Notes under the pieces: generated by a model | Seen by the model: the letters and a program-made list of their open reading frames with translations, nothing else | Told to the model about the DNA's origin: nothing | Databases searched by the model: none | Assembly (NCBI GenBank): GCA_021521415.1 | Contig: JAIQDT010009059.1 | Span: forward strand, 49,887-113,886 | DNA length: 64,000 bases | Source: Bidens hawaiensis | Lineage: Eukaryota; Streptophyta; Magnoliopsida; Asterales; Asteraceae | Direction of reading: 5' to 3' | Shown here: positions 11,142 through 23,124 of the stretch, one piece after another | How positions within the stretch are numbered: the first letter of the stretch is position 1 | Layout of the letters: each line of letters begins with the position of its first letter | Position numbers and translations under genes: made by a program

Positions 11142-13290
11142 TGTAATAGCCTGACTAAAGTGTAAACGTTTTAGTGTGACGTACAGATTGCTCAAAACAT
11201 ATGTGACACTTTTATGTGATAATATTATCATTAATTGATTTAATCTTCAAATACACAAGTTCGAAAGTAAAGAGATACATGAAAAATAAAAAAAATGGAA
11301 CAATTTGTCCACTTATTTAAATATCCCATAGTTCTAATGTCACCTTCATTCATCCTCTAATAAGTGTACCCGTAGCAAACATATAAAATAAAGTCAACTA
11401 ATTGAATAATGGGGAGTTCACACAAGTTTGATATAAATACATAAAAATAATACAATTTCATGAAACTTAGTGTAGTAATAACGCAAGCAATGTCTTTTCC
11501 AACTGGTAACAACCAATATATTCGGATTAGGGGTCCATTTTACACTCATAACAACAAGGTCCTGAGTGCAGGGGGGTGTATGATCATAATTATTAAGAAA
11601 CCATGAGCACGTAATCTTTGAGCAAGTAAACAAGTAAACACACAAGTCCATGATAACTTACTGTAGTTTGAATATAGGAAGCATAGTAAAACTAAGTATT
11701 TTGTTAGGATATGTATGCTACACCAAAAGTAAAAGAGTAAAAGGGGTGTGAGAAAACTCACCTTTGAGATTTGGAGATAACTTGCAAGAAAACCGAAAAC
11801 GAGTTTAAGAAAAACCGAAGTGATCAAATGTCACGAATTATATATGAAAATATAAAAAAAATCAGGACTAGCTACCAGGATTTTATTTACTTTGGTTTTA
11901 GATATGTTGCACTATTTTAATATGTATTTTAATATCATAAGACATTTTAATATCTAAACTTTAACGAAATTTTAACGGTTTATGATTATTTTTAATATTG
12001 TTTAACTATTACTTTAACACGAGGTTGGGAATTATAGTGTTTATAAAATATTGACTTTTAACGGGATTTAACTTGAAAATAATTACGTTAGCGAGTTATA
12101 AAGTTAACAATTTAATATTATAATATTATCAGGGTTTGTACAAGATTTCAACGGAAATAAAGTTGGGTTTTCTATGGAAAATTAATAACTATAATTTATA
12201 ACTAATTTATTTAACTTAAAAGGATTTTATTTGAATTATAATAGTTTTTCATAATTTTATTTTTAAATATTAAAGGAAAAGTTTTTAAAAAATAAAAACG
12301 AAAATGATTTGATCCGGGTTAGAACCCGCGTCCTCTAGTTACCACTGGACCAACTTGAATGTTTGTTAACATAAAATAAATAGAAAATCTAAATATTAAC
12401 ATTCATACTCTTCTTCCTCCCCAATTAAACCCTAGGTATCAATTCGTCAAATCCGTTCTATTTTGTTTAATCTTTGTTAGGGGTATTGTTACAAGGCTAA
12501 AAACTATAACAATGCGTATAAAAATTACCTTGTATCCATACGAATTGACGGAGAACCGTAGTTGGCCGGAGTCGCACTTTGATGAACAATTACGGGATTA
12601 TGGAGAGTATATTAGTGTAAATTGATGTTGTGGACGATTTTAGGTGATGATTTACATCCTATTTATAGGCTCAATTGAAGTGTATGTGCTTGATTGCTTG
12701 TTATTGGGTATTAATATAATTTCCGGTGGGTTACGGTTGTTATACGTTTTAGATGACCCATTAATCGTTGTTATGTCACGTTATGGACGATTATTATGAT
12801 TTTCATTATGGTCAAATGAGTTTATGAGTTTTAATCGGATCAAAACATGGGATTTAAAGGGCTTAAACAAGTTGCCGGAGAAAATTGGGACGCCGCCTTC
12901 GGCGGCTGCCTGAAAGGCGGGATGGGCCGGAGATTGGGTTTTGATATAAAATTAAAATTTTTATAAATTTTACACTTTGACCCTTGATCTTTCAAGTTAT
13001 ATTAAATTAGAATTTATAATATGTTTGTATACTAAACCTTAAACTTTCAATGTTATCAAAAACTTGTTACAAGTTAATATAGTTGGATTATTTTTTAATT
13101 ATACCCGTATAGTCTGGAAATTGGTTAAACAAAGACATAAATCTCAGAGCTTTGAACAAAACGAATAGAAACGAACGGACAATAAACTTAGATCATCGTG
13201 AATGGTGTATTATTGATAAATGACAAATAAGAATATATTGAACGACAAAACGAGTCGGTTTAAAGAATACAAATACAAATATGTAAAATA
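11142..13290 (-). repeat. Old Gypsy LTR, probably solo (LTR A)
   Basis: The left end TGTAATAGCC and the next 150 bases (GTGACGTACAGATTGCTCAAAAC) match the left end of solo LTR B at 44887. Homology continues to about 13280, where AACGAC-AAAACGAGTCGGTT matches 47045. It is an inverted copy of LTR C (32292-33988), for example across TTTCCGGTGGGTTACGG. Judging by LTR C, which has a primer site, the transcriptional direction here is minus. The right end is not resolved and no matching duplication of ATGAT was found. It holds a tRNA-like box A/box B pair at 12311-12356. Confidence 0.65.
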
Positions 13291-13306
13291 CATGAAATGA
13301 AACTTG

Positions 13307-13337
<31 letters not shown>

Positions 13338-14163
13338 TAGACAAGCACACACACACATATTAAAAAAACCGAAAATTTAAAATGGTTCGGGTTTTCGGGT
13401 TTGAAAATTAACGAATGTTACAAAATTCACCACTTTTAGAAATTTTGTACCGAAATTATAATAAAAATATAATTTTAATGGAAAAAAATATTACATGTAG
13501 TTGTTAAAAGTTTAAAAAATTTTATATATACATATTTATATAAAAAGGAATAGCTCCGAGATCTTTGAATGAACCAAAAGATGCCACAAATGGGAAATAT
13601 GACAATGACACTTATATATAGGATGTATCAACGGCGTATCCACCATGTCCTTATCATACTGCCTTTGTCCCGTTTTTCCAAAATAATTCCAAGTTTCAAG
13701 TTATTGCACACAACCGTACTTATTATGTTTTCCATGCGAGGACTTGGATAATTACGTGTCGGCCATAATTACATTTATCGTCGGATGGTCCACATAATTC
13801 ATCCCATTGTGTGGGTTTTAAGATATAAACAATAAATACAATAAATTTTATATGAAAACTTGAAAATCAAGCACGATGACTAAGTGGATCAAAATTAACA
13901 AAATATATATGAACAAATCCTTGAGGTTAAGGATAACGCGAACATACGATGTCAACAATTAATAAGCAAAACTATTGAAGTTTAAACAAAATAAATGATG
14001 TTATTGAGGTTTAAAAGGAGGTATGCGAAACTCTAGAGTATATTAAAATAATAGGAATAATGGATGAAAACATTAAAGTCATGACTATCACAATAAATAT
14101 TTGGAAATAATGGGGTCGAGAATAACGTGGTAAATCAATGTAGCATTGAGCTTACATATCGTG
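13291..14163. other. AT-rich relic; right part probably flanks the CACTA target site
   Basis: A TA/CA simple repeat (13308-13366) and AT-rich sequence without a supported gene. From about 13850 it resembles the retroelement-like sequence that resumes at 30878 after the CACTA element, so the two parts were probably continuous before that insertion. This is an inference from the target duplication, not from alignment. Confidence 0.4.
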
Positions 14164-14166
14164 TAA

Positions 14167-15330
14167 CACTACGTGAAAAATGACCTTCAATCAGACGAAA
14201 AAAGTATGACCGTAGGCCTTTAACCATAAATGTCTAGTTAAGGTCATGTGTGACCAAAGGTCGCGACATCATAGGTATCATATGGCCAACACACAGTTTT
14301 TAGTGGCCTTATGTGGTTATAAGTGTGGCTAAAGGGTACCGGCATTAGTTGCTGGCCATCAAGAAGCCTCTCCAATAAGTTTGGCTAAACGGTAGAAAAT
14401 GGCCACATGACTATTTACTAGGTGTGACTATTACAGGTATAGAGCCACATGAATTCATGTTTCAGCCAAATGAATTTTATAATAATGTGGCCAATAGGGT
14501 TGTGGTAAGCGAGCATTTGACCTATAATGTGTGGCTATAGCAAAGCACTGACCACTTGAATTTAATAATAGTGTGGCTAATTATATCATATAGACATTGG
14601 ATGCTACATTAAATGTGACTAAAAATGTTTACTTGCCACTCAAACACTCCTTTGTATATTATAGTCTGGCTATTGTCAAACTTTTCGTCACACATAGTGA
14701 TGTATTGTGTGGCTAATCATATCATATAGACACTAGAGGTTATTGTCAATGTGGCTAAAAATGTGAACTTGTCACTCAAACACTCTTTTGTAGTTTGTGA
14801 TGTGGCCATTGTCTTACCACTTGTCACACGTACTGCTTTTGTAATATAAAGTGGGGCTATTATCATACTTTTGGTGACACATAGTGATTTTTCCAATGAC
14901 GTTTGATCTCGTTCCGCCACACAAACAAAAACCAAGTAATGAAAGTGTGACTAATGGCTAGTGATGGACACAAGAAAATATGTTGATTATGGTTATTTTA
15001 AGCCATTTGGTCACACTTAGTGATTTTTTTTATATGACGTTTTATATGATTCCGCCACACACACAAAAAACGAAGCAATCATGGTGTGGGTAATGGTTAT
15101 TTATAGCCACACGAATTTTTGTGTTTTCGGTGTGGCTATGTCACACTTTTAGCCACACATAATTTGTTATCTCCATCAACTTTGCTATCATTCCATCACA
15201 CAACAATGTTGGTCCTGTGGCTAATGGTCATTTATAGACTCGAATTTTTGTAATTTAAAGTGTGACTATTGTCTTACTTTTGGCCACACCTATTTAGTGT
15301 GTTTCTATGTGGCCAATACTGTGTAATTAG
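14167..15330. repeat. CACTA left terminus and subterminal repeat array
   Basis: After the 18-base terminus comes about 1.15 kb crowded with TGTGGCTA, TGTGGCCA, TAGCCACA and close variants in both orientations (for example near 14265, 14340, 14470, 14525, 14570, 14710, 14950, 15090, 15115 and 15200). In characterised En/Spm elements such subterminal motifs bind the TNPA protein; that role is inferred here from position and family. Confidence 0.85.
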
Positions 15331-15885
15331 GCAATATATAATTATTTTTATGTTTTGAGCAGTAATATAAAACAGCTGTAAAGAAGCATGACAAAACAAA
15401 ATTAGAAACAAATTATATTAACAATAATATTCACTTAAGCAAATCTATACATATTTTTGTAATATATATTCAAATAAGTTATACCTATATATATACAAAA
15501 TAACCACTACCTATATACTAGCTAAGACATCGCTTTTCTTGGCACTGTTTCTTGTCTTCTGGTTGGTCACCCTGTCTATCGTTGTGTACTTTACCTTTGA
15601 CTTCTTGCCAGCTCTGTCTGGTTTTTATGAGGATGGGAGTGGTGGTAGCTAGAACAACAGAATATGAAAAAATATGTATATTTAATGTCATATTTTGTAA
15701 TTGAATAGAACAAAATAGGAACAAACCTCTTTGTCACAAAAGATATGCTCTCCTATGATATTTTGTAATTGAATAGAACAAAATAGGAACAAACCTCCGT
15801 GTCACAAAAGATATGCTCTCTTGTGATATTTGTACTTGAATAGAAATAAAAGGGAACAAACCTCCTGGTCACATGAAATTAGATA

Positions 15886-18800
15886 TTATGGCCAAGCAAC
15901 AAAAGTACCAGTTGCGTCACCAATAGTCATAATTTCACCTGACTCACACGGAATAATTGCATGTTCCTTTACGGCTTCATCAATACTAACTTTATAGCAA
16001 CCATCCGAGATTGCTTTTCCATGCAACTGTTGTGGAACCGGTGACCAATGAATTCTACCATGTTCCACCTTGTTACGCTTGTCATTCAGACACAAACGGC
16101 ACTCATACACCTATAAAAAAGCATGGGAAATTAAGATGGCTTAGTTGAAGTCAATATATAAGTACATACCCATGGATATGCCATGATGGTGGGAAATTAA
16201 CAATGTTTCGTGCAGTACAAACCTTTATTTCAGGAGGTGGGAACCTTCATCCGTAGATACATCAACTTTTCTTTTACGACTTCTCTGTTTTATCTAAAAA
16301 CCATTCAATAAATCAGCTTATGGATGGAAATCAATCAACATTTAAATGGAAAACTCGGAACAAAAAATATGAAACTGTCAAGTATTGTTGGTTTTTTGGA
16401 GCCGTTACTATCCGGAGTGTGGTGTACTTGTGTTGATGTTTGGTCAACATTGTTCTCTACAGGCTTCATTGGTAATATAAAAGAAATTGGAACTGTTAGA
16501 CTTATTAGGTTGTAAAATATAAAAGCTAAAATTACCAAATACTTACTTATGTCGCGCTCTGGGGTTCGAGTACCGTTTGGTCAACATTTTGTCCATGGAC
16601 TTGGCCTGCAATTTGGTAATAGAAAATGAGCACACTCACATTGGAAACGAATTATAAAAAGTACCGAAATTGTCAAATACTTACTGATGTCGCGCTCTGG
16701 GGAGTGAGTACCGTTTGGACAACTATTTTATCCATAGACTTGGCCTAAAATTAACTTACGCAAAATCAGCACACTCACATGGAAATTTAATTATTAAAAA
16801 TATGAATCAAACTCTCAAATGTTTATCTGAGGAGCGGATTCTTGTTGCACAGCCTCACTTGAGGTAAGGATGTTTCCCACAGAACAGGCCTGCAAATCAA
16901 AAAATCACGTGGAAAGTTGTAATAAACAAAGAAAAAATGTCATATACTTACTGGTGCTGGCATTTAATTTTGCCCCATAGCACTAGTACGTTGGTTAGAA
17001 CCAACCGGAATGGGAACAAGATTTACCTAGGAATTGTGACAACAAATGGTGCCAATTATGTATGTTGAATGCATAAATTAATATGTTTATATGTAACATA
17101 CGTCACTTACTTGACTTTCCGACATTTGAGACAATGTTCCTTCGAGATGTCTAAACCTGGCCTCAAATGCTAACTGGTCCTTATCACGGCTTGCTAGCAT
17201 AGCATTTGTGGATTCAAGTAGAGTCGTCAACTTGTTCACCACTTCATCTCTCTACGCCGCCTCATACTCAAGTTGGGAAATCCGTTCCTTAAACTAGCCT
17301 TTTACCCGACTCACACCCCAATATTTACCTGCTGTCGGTCCGTACCCAATCCCTTTTAAAAACCCACATTTCTCTTTGTCAAGTACTAAGGTGACGACAT
17401 CTATGCACAGTTCAAGTGTCAGGGCTCCAGAGGCAATCTGCTCTTCATGTTGAGCCTACAAGAAAATAAATGTCAAACTTCTGATTCCTTACAAGTATAA
17501 AACGTCAGATTTCATGAGCTGCTGTTGAAGCTGTTAACCAGCGGTTCTTTAAAAACAACAGCTCTGTGCATTTCTTTCATGTTAGTGAAATGATACTTGT
17601 ACTTGTTTAACTAAATAAACCAATCACACCCAGTAAAAAATATCCCTTCCAATATCCTTAGTATTTGATAAACTACTATAAGTAAATAAACAACTGTTGG
17701 TTTGGTAGTACTACTGTTGACCATCCTAACCAGTAGTTGTATCCACATCAAGTGTTGAGACAAGTTAGACAGACTCAAGTTTATTTGACGCCACTATAAG
17801 GGGGTGTGTGTGTGTGGCAATGAATTGACTTTAACATGATTTAAAAACTTTAATACTAAAACATACTAATTTGGTTTCCACGTCTTTGACAACAACATTC
17901 TTGTATGCTCCATTTTTGTCCTCCCTTGCTTTCATCTACATTAATGCATGGCTGGGCATTTCATCCGGTGCAAGTTTCTTGTTTCTGACCTTGTAAAATA
18001 TTCAAGAGAAAGCAGTTGACGGTCATGCATTAGACACATAACCAACAAATCATTGAACTAGAGAGTGAGGTGATTACCAGTTTCTCTCGAAGGTAGGAAT
18101 AACCCCCCCCCCCCCCCCGTCCCCGTCCCATGTAATGATCAAAAACATTGTTTGCTCAAGCTCCCTTTGTTGAAGTCGAGCGTTTCTTCAACCACACATT
18201 ATAATCATTTCATTATATTTAAAAAAACATAAACCTTATATAGTCGATCAATCTACGTTTGCAGAGTAGAGGATTTATACCTGAAACTGCTCTGATTGTG
18301 TGTACTCAACGAAGCGATCCCAATCTTCTTGCTTGATCATCGTCTTGTGTCCCTTGGGTATTGCCTTCAGCTTCAGAGGTTTACCGATGTTCGGCATAAT
18401 GTATTTGGCATAAATTTTTCTTCGAAATTTCCAAAGAAGGTGTCCGAGCCGATTCATCACAGAAGGCCTGTGACACGCCTCAATCTCAAAATATTTCTGC
18501 ATAAAATAATACAGTAAAGGTAAATTACTTCTACAAACTATGTTCCAACCCATGAAACATAAATTAATTCTCAAAATATTTCTACATAGATGCTTGGAAA
18601 ACCACTTTTACCAAACGTAAATGATTTTTAGAAGTTAAAAAAGTATTGGGAAAAGGAGTCCTTTTCAAAAATTCTTTTAACTTTATGCAAAAAGTTAAAA
18701 GGAGGCTACATAAATGAATCATCAAACAACATAAAATTCAAAAATAAAAATAAAGAATAACCGTTATTTATTCCCACAGCTTATCTCTAAGCTCCTTTGT

Positions 18801-19178
18801 GACCTTCCTCGAACTTAAATGTCTCATGCCAACCATTTCCCTTACAACATCCCCTAAAAAACTTGGAAACTTTAATCTGGTTTGACCAGTGAACCTACCC
18901 AAATTATCAAACTCCACTACCAGTTTGACATCACCAGAGTTTGCACAATCGGTACGTAGCTTAGCTAACCTTGTCAACCCCTTTGTAGGTTTTTTAGTAG
19001 TAGCCAAACTGTTGATGGTTTCGACAGCCTCCGTCGCTATATCGTCGTCCCCTTGATTTTTGTCGTCATTGGGTTCGTCGCTAGAGTAGCCAGTGTCGTC
19101 TGATTGAACGTCTGATTGAGCGTCCTCATCGGAGTATAAATCATTTTCTTCATCGATTGTTTCATCAACAAGCGTCAT
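15886..19178 (-). pseudogene. CACTA second protein, Transposase_24 (Ptta/En/Spm, TNPA-like), multi-exon relic
   Basis: Reading minus, the ATG at 19178 opens an acidic segment (DEENDLYSDEDAQSD), then TKGLTRLAKLR, LGRFTGQTRLKFPSFLG and SSRKVTKELRDKLWE, the hallmark order of plant Transposase_24 proteins. Exon 2 (about 18496-18281) continues with KYFEIEACHRPSVMNRLG and DWDRFVEYTQSEQFQ. Further exons follow with good splice sites: about 17992-17870, 17457-17114 (with GYGPTAGKYWG), 17026-16960, several short ones at 16890-16230, and a last exon ending at 15886 with GDATGTFVAWP, a C-terminus I associate with these proteins. Breaks: TAA at 18768 where exon 1 should run on, and TAG codons in exons 3 and 4. 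The family is thought to bind subterminal repeats. It diverges from the transposase gene at 23125. Confidence 0.75.
18102..18118. repeat. Poly-C tract
   Basis: About sixteen Cs in a row lie in an intron of the minus-strand CACTA gene. This is a simple repeat and a likely place for base-count errors in sequencing. Confidence 0.9.
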
Positions 19179-19199
19179 CTTCGATTGTTTCTTCTGTAA

Positions 19200-19700
19200 G
19201 GATTTGAGTGCAATGATTTGATTTGTGGAGTGGAAAAGTTTTTAATAATTTGGAGTGTAATTTGATTTTGGAGTGTTAATTCGAAAATTCTACCGCCATA
19301 AAATATTTTTGGAGGTTTTGAATAATTTGGACTAATTTGGAGCTAATTTGAACTAATTTGGAGCTTTTGTCTCCCTTTTTTATCATCAATAAGTTATAAA
19401 AACACAATATAACCAATGGACTTGTTATAAAAACTTTATAATAAACCTTAACTAGAAATAAACAAAAATTAACATGAACCACATTGTTAACACTAGAAAA
19501 AACAATAAATAAATTTAACGTATATTTAATATTATACACAAAGTTACATAACAACGTTACATAATATAGCTTATAACACATGGCCGTGGGTTAAAATGTC
19601 CTATAGCACCCATGGACCATAAGAGTGACATGTTTTATATATGGATGTGAGATCCTACTATTTGTCAATTTATTGGATGTGACCTATGAGTGACATGTTT
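19200..19700. other. Upstream region of the minus-strand CACTA gene
   Basis: AT-rich sequence holding several repeats of the phrase AATTTGGA(C/G) around 19250-19365. No gene is supported here. It would contain the promoter of the TNPA-like gene; I see no convincing TATA box. Confidence 0.4.
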
Positions 19701-20430
19701 TATATATGGCATATACTACACGGCTAAGGCATTATCGTATCGTCATACCGACATATATGGGCTATAATAATCATCATCTTAATTATCAGAATCATCATCA
19801 TCTTAGTCGTCGTTATCATCTTCTAGGTTATCATCATCACCATATGTGTTATGCTGATGATCAACATCGTAAAGTTATCATCATCATCATCATCATGTGT
19901 TATAGTGGTTGTCATCATCATAATCATTGATCATTGTCGCCATGAAACGACATCATCATCAGTCATGTGGGTAATCAACGTGGTCATCGTATAGGCTATC
20001 GTAGTCGGCGTCGATCATATGGGTAACATATATCGCGTTATCAGTGTCATCATTATCGTCATCAGCATCATCCACACCAACATATATATAACCTATTGCC
20101 ATATAGAGGATGTAGCCAGTATCGTATGGGTTATCTCGTAAACAAAACGCCCAATATTAGCGATCACTGTCGGCACCATCTTATGAATTGTTGTCGTCAT
20201 CAAACGGCATCATTATTCGTATACATTATCATGGTCGTCTTCGATCATAAGGTTACATATCATTAAACCGTACCATATAGGTTATCAGCATCATTATGAT
20301 AATCACTACCAACACGGGTTGTCATATCCATATATTCATGTGGGTATCATTATATTAGCATTGTCGTCATCATAATTGGGCCAATCATCATGGTCATCAT
20401 ACGTGATAGCACCGTCATCGTCTCATGGGT
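19700..20430. repeat. Degenerate ATC/CAT-rich tract
   Basis: Long stretches built from ATCATC, GTCATC and CATCGT trinucleotides, interrupted by a recurring phrase like ATGGGTTAT/ATAGGTTATC. It looks like an old microsatellite that has been shuffled and mutated. ORFs read here encode His-rich sequence only because of the CAT codons. Confidence 0.8.
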
Positions 20431-20439
20431 TACATATCC

Positions 20440-21022
20440 TCAATCATACTACACACCACCCACTACCACCATCCACCGCCACATTCGTTACAACCACTGG
20501 CACTAAGCACTACCACCTCCAACACCAACCACAATGACCTACTGCACCAACCACTACCACACACCACAACTACCCACCACCACCAACATAACCATTAACA
20601 CCCCACCACCACCCACCACCATTATGATCGGCTAAACCCATCACCACCACCAACGTAAGCATTAACAACACCCACCACAACAGCCTCTACCAACACCACC
20701 CACCACACCTCCGCCACCACCACCTACCACCACCACCACCCACTACCCACCCCTTCCACCACCACCCACCACACGTCCGCCACAACCACCCACCACCACC
20801 ACCCAACTCCGCTAGCAGCACCTACAACACCTCCGCCGCCATTACCACCCACTCACCACCACCGTCGTCACCACCCACTACCCACCACCACCACCCACCA
20901 CCTCCGCCGCCACCACCACAGACCTCCGTCACCACCACCCACTACCCGCCACCACCACCCACCACCACACATCCGCCACCATCCATCACCATCATGACCA
21001 CCTGAACCCACCACCACCCACT
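20440..21022. repeat. ACC/CCACCA-rich tract
   Basis: Nearly pure CCA/CCG/ACC trinucleotide sequence, with higher-order units resembling CACCACCACCCACTACC repeated many times. It is non-coding in practice and lies next to MITE 2. Confidence 0.85.
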
Positions 21023-21031
21023 AATATATAT

Positions 21032-21709
21032 GGGTTGGATCTAGAGAGAACTCGTCTTAAAGAGAGAACTAGAGAACTATTAGAGAATTATTTTTAAATA
21101 TTATAAAAAAAATATTTTGTGATTTGTTTTTCTTTCCTCCTTCTAATAAGATGATATTGTTACTAAAAAAAAATAAAATAAAATAAAATAAAACCCTTGT
21201 CAGTGTAGTGCATATGTGCACTAATGCCTATTGCATATATACAATAATGTTTTATTGCATATAATACAACACAATTGTATTATACAATACACGTTATTGA
21301 ATATATGCAAATACAACACTAATAATCGTATGCAATACACACTATCGCATATATGTAATACAACACTAAAGCACATATGCACTATATCGATTTTGTTTTT
21401 GTTTTTGTATATAATATATCACTATTGCACATATAAAATAAAAACAATTGCATATATGCTAATTAACACTATTTCACATATAAAAATACACACTAGTGCA
21501 CATATGCATTAAGAAAAAGTCAATGTATTGCATATATGCATTACAACAAGTTTTTTAATTTTTTTACTTTTATGTATTTTTTTGTGGTGAAGAATAACAA
21601 CGTATCAGAAGGATGAAAGAAAAAAAAATTTAAAAATATTTTTTTAATTAAATTAAAAATACTTCATTATTAGTTCTCTCTTTAAAGAGGAGTTCTCTCT
21701 TGATTCTTT

Positions 21710-21712
<3 letters not shown>
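21032..21712. mobile_element. MITE 2, in a (TA)n tract
   Basis: The left end (GGGTTGGATCTAGAGAGAAC) and the complemented right end (GGAAAAGAATCAAGAGAGAA) are diverged, but both then contain AGAGAGAACTC and AAAGAGAGAACTA in the same order, so the inverted repeats are about 40 bases long. The 681-base interior has repeated ATTGCATATATGCA-like palindromes. Flanks are TA repeats on both sides. Confidence 0.7.
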
Positions 21713-21751
<39 letters not shown>

Positions 21752-21752
21752 C

Positions 21753-21960
21753 GGTTCAAATAAAAAACAATTGTTTTGTGATAAGTGTAAGAAGGCTTTA
21801 AAATAAAGTACACCACCTAAATAGGACACTATACCATGTAAATAGAAAACTATATAATTTTAAGAAACTACTAATCTCAACTACTAGATCCTAGATCCAA
21901 GGGTCTACATCTATTCCTATGCTTCTCACAAAACTATTGTTTTTTACATTAACCCTACCC
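21753..21960. mobile_element. MITE 3, in the same (TA)n tract
   Basis: The left end contains AAAAAACAATTGTTTTGTGA and the complemented right end AAAAAACAATAGTTTTGTGA. The outer bases (GGTTCAAAT against GGGTTAATGT) are weaker. About 208 bases, TA repeats on the left and TA/TG repeats on the right (21961-22000). Confidence 0.65.
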
Positions 21961-21995
<35 letters not shown>

Positions 21996-22099
21996 ATAAA
22001 CTGCCTTGGTTTAGTAAAAAACTAAAAACTCCTTTTTCACCCCCATAAACACTAAAATAAATTACTTAAAAAAACCACTTGTAGAAGCAATCGATCTCC

Positions 22100-22481
22100 A
22101 TGGAATCGATCTCAACATCCAGTAACAGAAGCAATCGATCTCAGGTTTATTGTTTTTGTGATCAAGAAGCCATTCTAAGAACATCAAGGACCACCAAAAA
22201 TCCTGGTCTGAGATTCTACAATTATGCATCTCAGGTTAGTGAAGTTGAAAATAAAGTTGGAATTCATCCCGTCTTTATGTTGATTGTTGACCATAAACTC
22301 CATTTTTAACTTAGGGAAAGAAAGTGAATTTTTTATATGGTCTGATTGTGTTTCGTCCACAAGATCTGTTGTGTGCACAAGATGTACAGACATAATTCCT
22401 ATCTTGATAAGGGCAAATAACTCATTAGAGAATCAACTTGCAAGCAATGTAGCTTCACAGATTGAATCAGAAAAAAAGTGA
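22100..22481 (+). pseudogene. GRF zinc-finger-like gene fragment inside the CACTA element
   Basis: The first part (ATG at 22100) carries VYCFCDQEAILRTSRTTKNP and then GLRFYNYASQ, the pattern of a plant GRF-type zinc finger (C-x-C, TS-T, NPG-RF, C). The last expected Cys is Tyr. A GT donor after the Gln at 22233 and an AG at about 22314 suggest an intron. The second part encodes FFIWSDCVSSTRSV and a helix ending ESEKK at 22481, fitting the usual downstream half (F-W-D-C, then a helical tail). The splice would change frame, so an indel has broken it. Such small GRF proteins are common near plant transposons. It is probably a captured or nested fragment. Confidence 0.5.
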
Positions 22482-22709
22482 AGAAATTGTATTTTATTTG
22501 CTTCTTGTTGTTTTTAAGGCTTTTAATTAGTTTTGTAATCTGAGTAAAAAGCTAAGAAACTGTATTTTTTTTTTTTTTTGTTTTGGGGGCTTTTAATTAA
22601 TTTTGTAATCAGAGTAAAGTTAACAAACTGTATTTCCATCAGTTTTGTTACTTAATTTTAGGGCTTTGATTTAGCTGCAAAATGGTTAATATAAAAATTT
22701 AATAAAAAT

Positions 22710-22800
22710 ATGTTCCTGAGTTTCGAACCCGCGACAGTTGCAATCTATGTTTAATCACAAGCGCCTCAACTGTTTGAGCTACACCCTGAGATCATAATAG
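22710..22800 (-). repeat. tRNA-like sequence with Pol III boxes (SINE head or tRNA pseudogene)
   Basis: On the minus strand, GTGTAGCTCAAACAGTTGAG (box A-like) is followed about 35 bases later by GGGTTCGAAAC (box B, fitting GWTCRANNC). The sequence between resembles D-arm and anticodon-arm spacing but does not fold cleanly. A second partial copy of the anticodon-side part (AATCACAAGCGCCTCAAC) lies at about 22820. It looks like a SINE head or tRNA-derived relic, not a working tRNA gene. Confidence 0.45.
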
Positions 22801-23124
22801 AACCTCTTCTAATATTTTTATAATCACAAGCGCCTCAACCGTTATGAGAACATAATTGAACTCTCATCAACTAATTGAACTCTGACCAAATATAATCTCA
22901 CAATCTCACCAAATCCTAATAAATCTGCTAGTGTATTTATTGAACTCTCATCAATTAATTGCTACCGGCTACTTAATCCTACCAAAAATCTTCATTAATC
23001 TCAGGTGAGTACCAAATATTTTTTTAATGTCATACATAATAAAATTTCAGTTACATTTTTGACGTTAATTAGTGTGTATATATATATCATTGATGACATA
23101 ATTAATAAAAAAAATTCTTGGAAT

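Noticed and set aside
15518..15724. Minus-strand ORF downstream of the TNPA-like gene
   Set aside because: It overlaps non-coding repeats (a direct repeat of the TTTTGTAATTGAATAGAAC phrase at 15695 and 15761) and has no similarity to transposase exons.
20440..21022. Proline/threonine-rich protein such as an extensin
   Set aside because: The tract is pure trinucleotide repeat with stops in all frames and no signal peptide.
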